Shown in pieces: positions 62,802-64,000 of a stretch of 64,000 nucleotides of DNA. This stretch comes from Xanthomarina sp. F2636L (GTDB lineage: Bacteria > Bacteroidota > Bacteroidia > Flavobacteriales > Flavobacteriaceae): NCBI RefSeq assembly GCF_026410195.1, contig NZ_JAPMLM010000068.1:67001-131000 (forward strand), written 5' to 3'. The notes under the pieces are model-generated. The model made no database searches and was not told the origin of the DNA. It was given only the letters and a program-made list of their open reading frames with translations. The translations under genes were made by a program, and so were the position numbers. Every line of letters starts with the position of its first letter. Position 1 is the first letter of the stretch.

Positions 62802-63338
62802 ATGAGCAAACTCGTATCTCCTTTAAATTTCAAAGCTTGGATTGAAGAAAACAGACATCTTTTAAAACCACCTGTTGGTAATAAAGTTGTTTGGAAAGAT
62901 GGCGATTTTATAGTCATGGTTGTTGGAGGCCCAAATAGCAGAAAAGATTATCACTATAACGAAACCCCTGAATTCTTCTATCAAATAGAAGGAGATATGG
63001 TGTTAAAAGTCATAGACGAAGGCCAACCAAAAGACATTCATATTAAAGAGGGAGACATTTTTTTGTTACCACCTAAAGTGCCACATTCTCCACAAAGAGG
63101 CGCTAACACTGTTGGGTTGGTTATAGAGTACCCTAGAGAAAAAGGCGTTCAAGATGCATTGCTTTGGTTCTGTGAAAATTGCACAACCAAACTGTATGAA
63201 GAAGATTTTACGGTTGAAAACATTGAAACAGACATGCCGAAGATTTTCGATAAATATTATGGAGATAAAGACAAACGCAGTTGTCCAAATTGTGGCGAAG
63301 TAATGCAACCTCCTAAGAAAGTTCAATTAGAAGATTAG
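62802..63338 (+). CDS. 3-Hydroxyanthranilate 3,4-dioxygenase
   Basis: HAAO opens the ring of 3-hydroxyanthranilate to 2-amino-3-carboxymuconate semialdehyde. The cupin domain places the iron ligands at His51, Glu57 and His95 (YHYNETPEFF and PHSPQR), which matches the positions known in bacterial enzymes. A rubredoxin-like second metal site is complete: Cys124 and Cys127 (WFCENC) and Cys161 and Cys164 (SCPNCGE). The 178-residue length fits. It follows the SDR gene by 34 bases, in the same direction as the pathway genes. Assignment is very firm; the family symbol varies (nbaC in some organisms). Confidence 0.96.
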   Translation: MSKLVSPLNFKAWIEENRHLLKPPVGNKVVWKDGDFIVMVVGGPNSRKDYHYNETPEFFYQIEGDMVLKVIDEGQPKDIHIKEGDIFLLPPKVPHSPQRGANTVGLVIEYPREKGVQDALLWFCENCTTKLYEEDFTVENIETDMPKIFDKYYGDKDKRSCPNCGEVMQPPKKVQLED

Positions 63339-63435
63339 ATTGTTATTCAAAACATTCCGACTAATGTTGGAGTTAAAGAATCTAAAAAGACAATTCGACT
63401 AGTAATACATGACAAAAAAACAAATTAAAAATGAG

Positions 63436-63456
63436 ATGCTTCGACAGGCTCAGCAT
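63436..63456. repeat. Palindromic element next to the ACMSD start
   Basis: ATGC (63436) and GCAT (63453) enclose TTCGACAGGCTCA. It shares the CTTCGAC and GCTCAG words with the in-gene palindrome at 14343-14372 and ends 5 bases before the ATG of the next gene. Between the HAAO stop and this element lies about 95 bases with no other recognised feature. Confidence 0.6.
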
Positions 63457-63461
63457 GACAT

Positions 63462-64000
63462 ATGAAAGAAAATCGTAAATTAAGAATAAACGGACATTCT
63501 CACCTCCTTCCTTATCCTGAGGAAATTCCTCAGTTTATGAAAGACAAAGGCATTTTTTGGGTTGATAAAGATAGAAAATTCATGCTTCAAAAGGATTGGA
63601 GCCGCCCTGTAACGGACTCTAGTTTCTTTTTAGATGATAAGCTTGCTTGGATGGAACGCTTTAAAATTGATCATGCTGTTGTTTTAAACTTATCTCAATT
63701 ATATGGAAATGGCTTGCGTGTGGAAGAAATGAAACAGGCCTTACGATTTCAAAACGATTTTAATGCGAAAGTGCAACGTGAAAACCCTAGTAAATTTACT
63801 TGTGGTTTTGTAGTTCATCCTGGTTTTGTTCGTGGTGCTTGTTGGGAAATTGAACGTTGTGTTGAAGAGTTAGGCATGCAACTTCTTTGTTTACCTACGC
63901 ACTATATGGATACTATTGGAACGTGGCGTTGCATTTTTGATGAAGAAAATGAGCCTATTTTTGAAATGGCAAACAAATACAACCTAGCAGTTGAAATCCA
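63462..64000 (+). CDS. Amidohydrolase, probable 2-amino-3-carboxymuconate-6-semialdehyde decarboxylase (partial)
   Basis: The reading frame runs off the right edge after 179 codons. The start ATG at 63462 gives MKENRKLRINGHSHLLPYPE; the HxH pair His12/His14 is the first metal motif of the amidohydrolase fold. Further on, ACMSD-like features are FKIDHAVVLNLSQLYGNGL, FTCGFVVHPGFVRGA and LCLPTHYMDTIGTWR. In the 3-hydroxyanthranilate route ACMSD decarboxylates the HAAO product, giving the substrate of the ALDH already described. It follows HAAO by 123 bases. The C-terminal half with the last ligands is outside the window, so the call is by partial sequence and context. Confidence 0.85.
   Translation, partial: MKENRKLRINGHSHLLPYPEEIPQFMKDKGIFWVDKDRKFMLQKDWSRPVTDSSFFLDDKLAWMERFKIDHAVVLNLSQLYGNGLRVEEMKQALRFQNDFNAKVQRENPSKFTCGFVVHPGFVRGACWEIERCVEELGMQLLCLPTHYMDTIGTWRCIFDEENEPIFEMANKYNLAVEI

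Noticed and set aside
63431-63461. Upstream ATG codons at 63431 and 63454 as ACMSD starts
   Set aside because: Both are out of frame with the HxH-containing protein; the first lies in the palindromic element.
1-64000. Defence system, prophage or integrative element
   Set aside because: I looked for restriction, toxin-antitoxin, retron, integrase and transposase genes on both strands and recognised none; the secreted nuclease and macroglobulin are ordinary envelope proteins in this family.

Overview
The window is a contiguous piece of a low-GC chromosome from the phylum Bacteroidota, almost certainly family Flavobacteriaceae. Evidence seen in the sequence: a LamG-type secreted protein with a type IX secretion (T9SS) sorting tail, single-chain GcvP, a DUF4476 protein, a fused Hpt-Adk protein, many -7 boxes of the Bacteroidota form TAnnTTTG close to start codons, and frequent TTG/GTG starts. 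No rRNA, tRNA, phage, insertion sequence or CRISPR array was seen. Genes are dense and nearly all intact; the last one runs off the right edge.

Layout. 1-6.9 kb: rarA, a conserved secreted protein, a YjjG-like phosphatase overlapping a polysaccharide deacetylase-like gene, radC, then a 440-bp gap with a tandem 11-bp repeat and a sigma-54-like site ahead of a DUF4476 protein and a small beta-barrel protein. 6.9-15.7 kb: a Mur-ligase (Mpl type), a TPR protein and a 2036-residue alpha-2-macroglobulin-like protein. 15.7-20 kb (minus strand): SDR, DUF4136 lipoprotein, ion channel, obg and hpt-adk. 20.1-31.5 kb: purK-purE, an M3 peptidase, an ECF sigma factor with a tiny anti-sigma-like partner, a UbiA-like membrane protein, gcvP, and a KAS III / methyltransferase / glycosyltransferase group. 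31.6-40.4 kb: the T9SS protein, a DNA/RNA endonuclease, valS, a DUF1573 protein and a two-motif aspartyl protease with a PDZ domain. 40.5-50.5 kb: aminotransferase-murB, sigma/anti-sigma pair, NqrM-like protein, glycosyltransferase overlapping a third ECF sigma factor, lipA-gap and a TPR hybrid histidine kinase. 50.5-56.5 kb: lpxK, a Nif3-like protein, a coiled-coil protein with a dead zinc ribbon, msrA, a methyltransferase, a cysteine-less redoxin-like protein and a lipoprotein.

56.6-64 kb is the most coherent functional block: kynureninase, kynurenine 3-monooxygenase, a RidA-type deaminase, an aldehyde dehydrogenase, an SDR with an altered active site, 3-hydroxyanthranilate 3,4-dioxygenase and the start of an ACMSD-type decarboxylase. 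Together these encode tryptophan catabolism through 3-hydroxyanthranilate and 2-aminomuconate rather than a biosynthetic NAD branch. The first enzymes (tryptophan dioxygenase, formamidase) are not in the window.

The least explained signals are non-coding: the five-unit 11-bp tandem array near 5.15 kb, and several short palindromic elements of the dispersed-repeat type, one of which is inserted in frame in the macroglobulin gene and two of which sit directly on translation start regions in the kynurenine cluster. I did not find a clearly new defence or mobile system.
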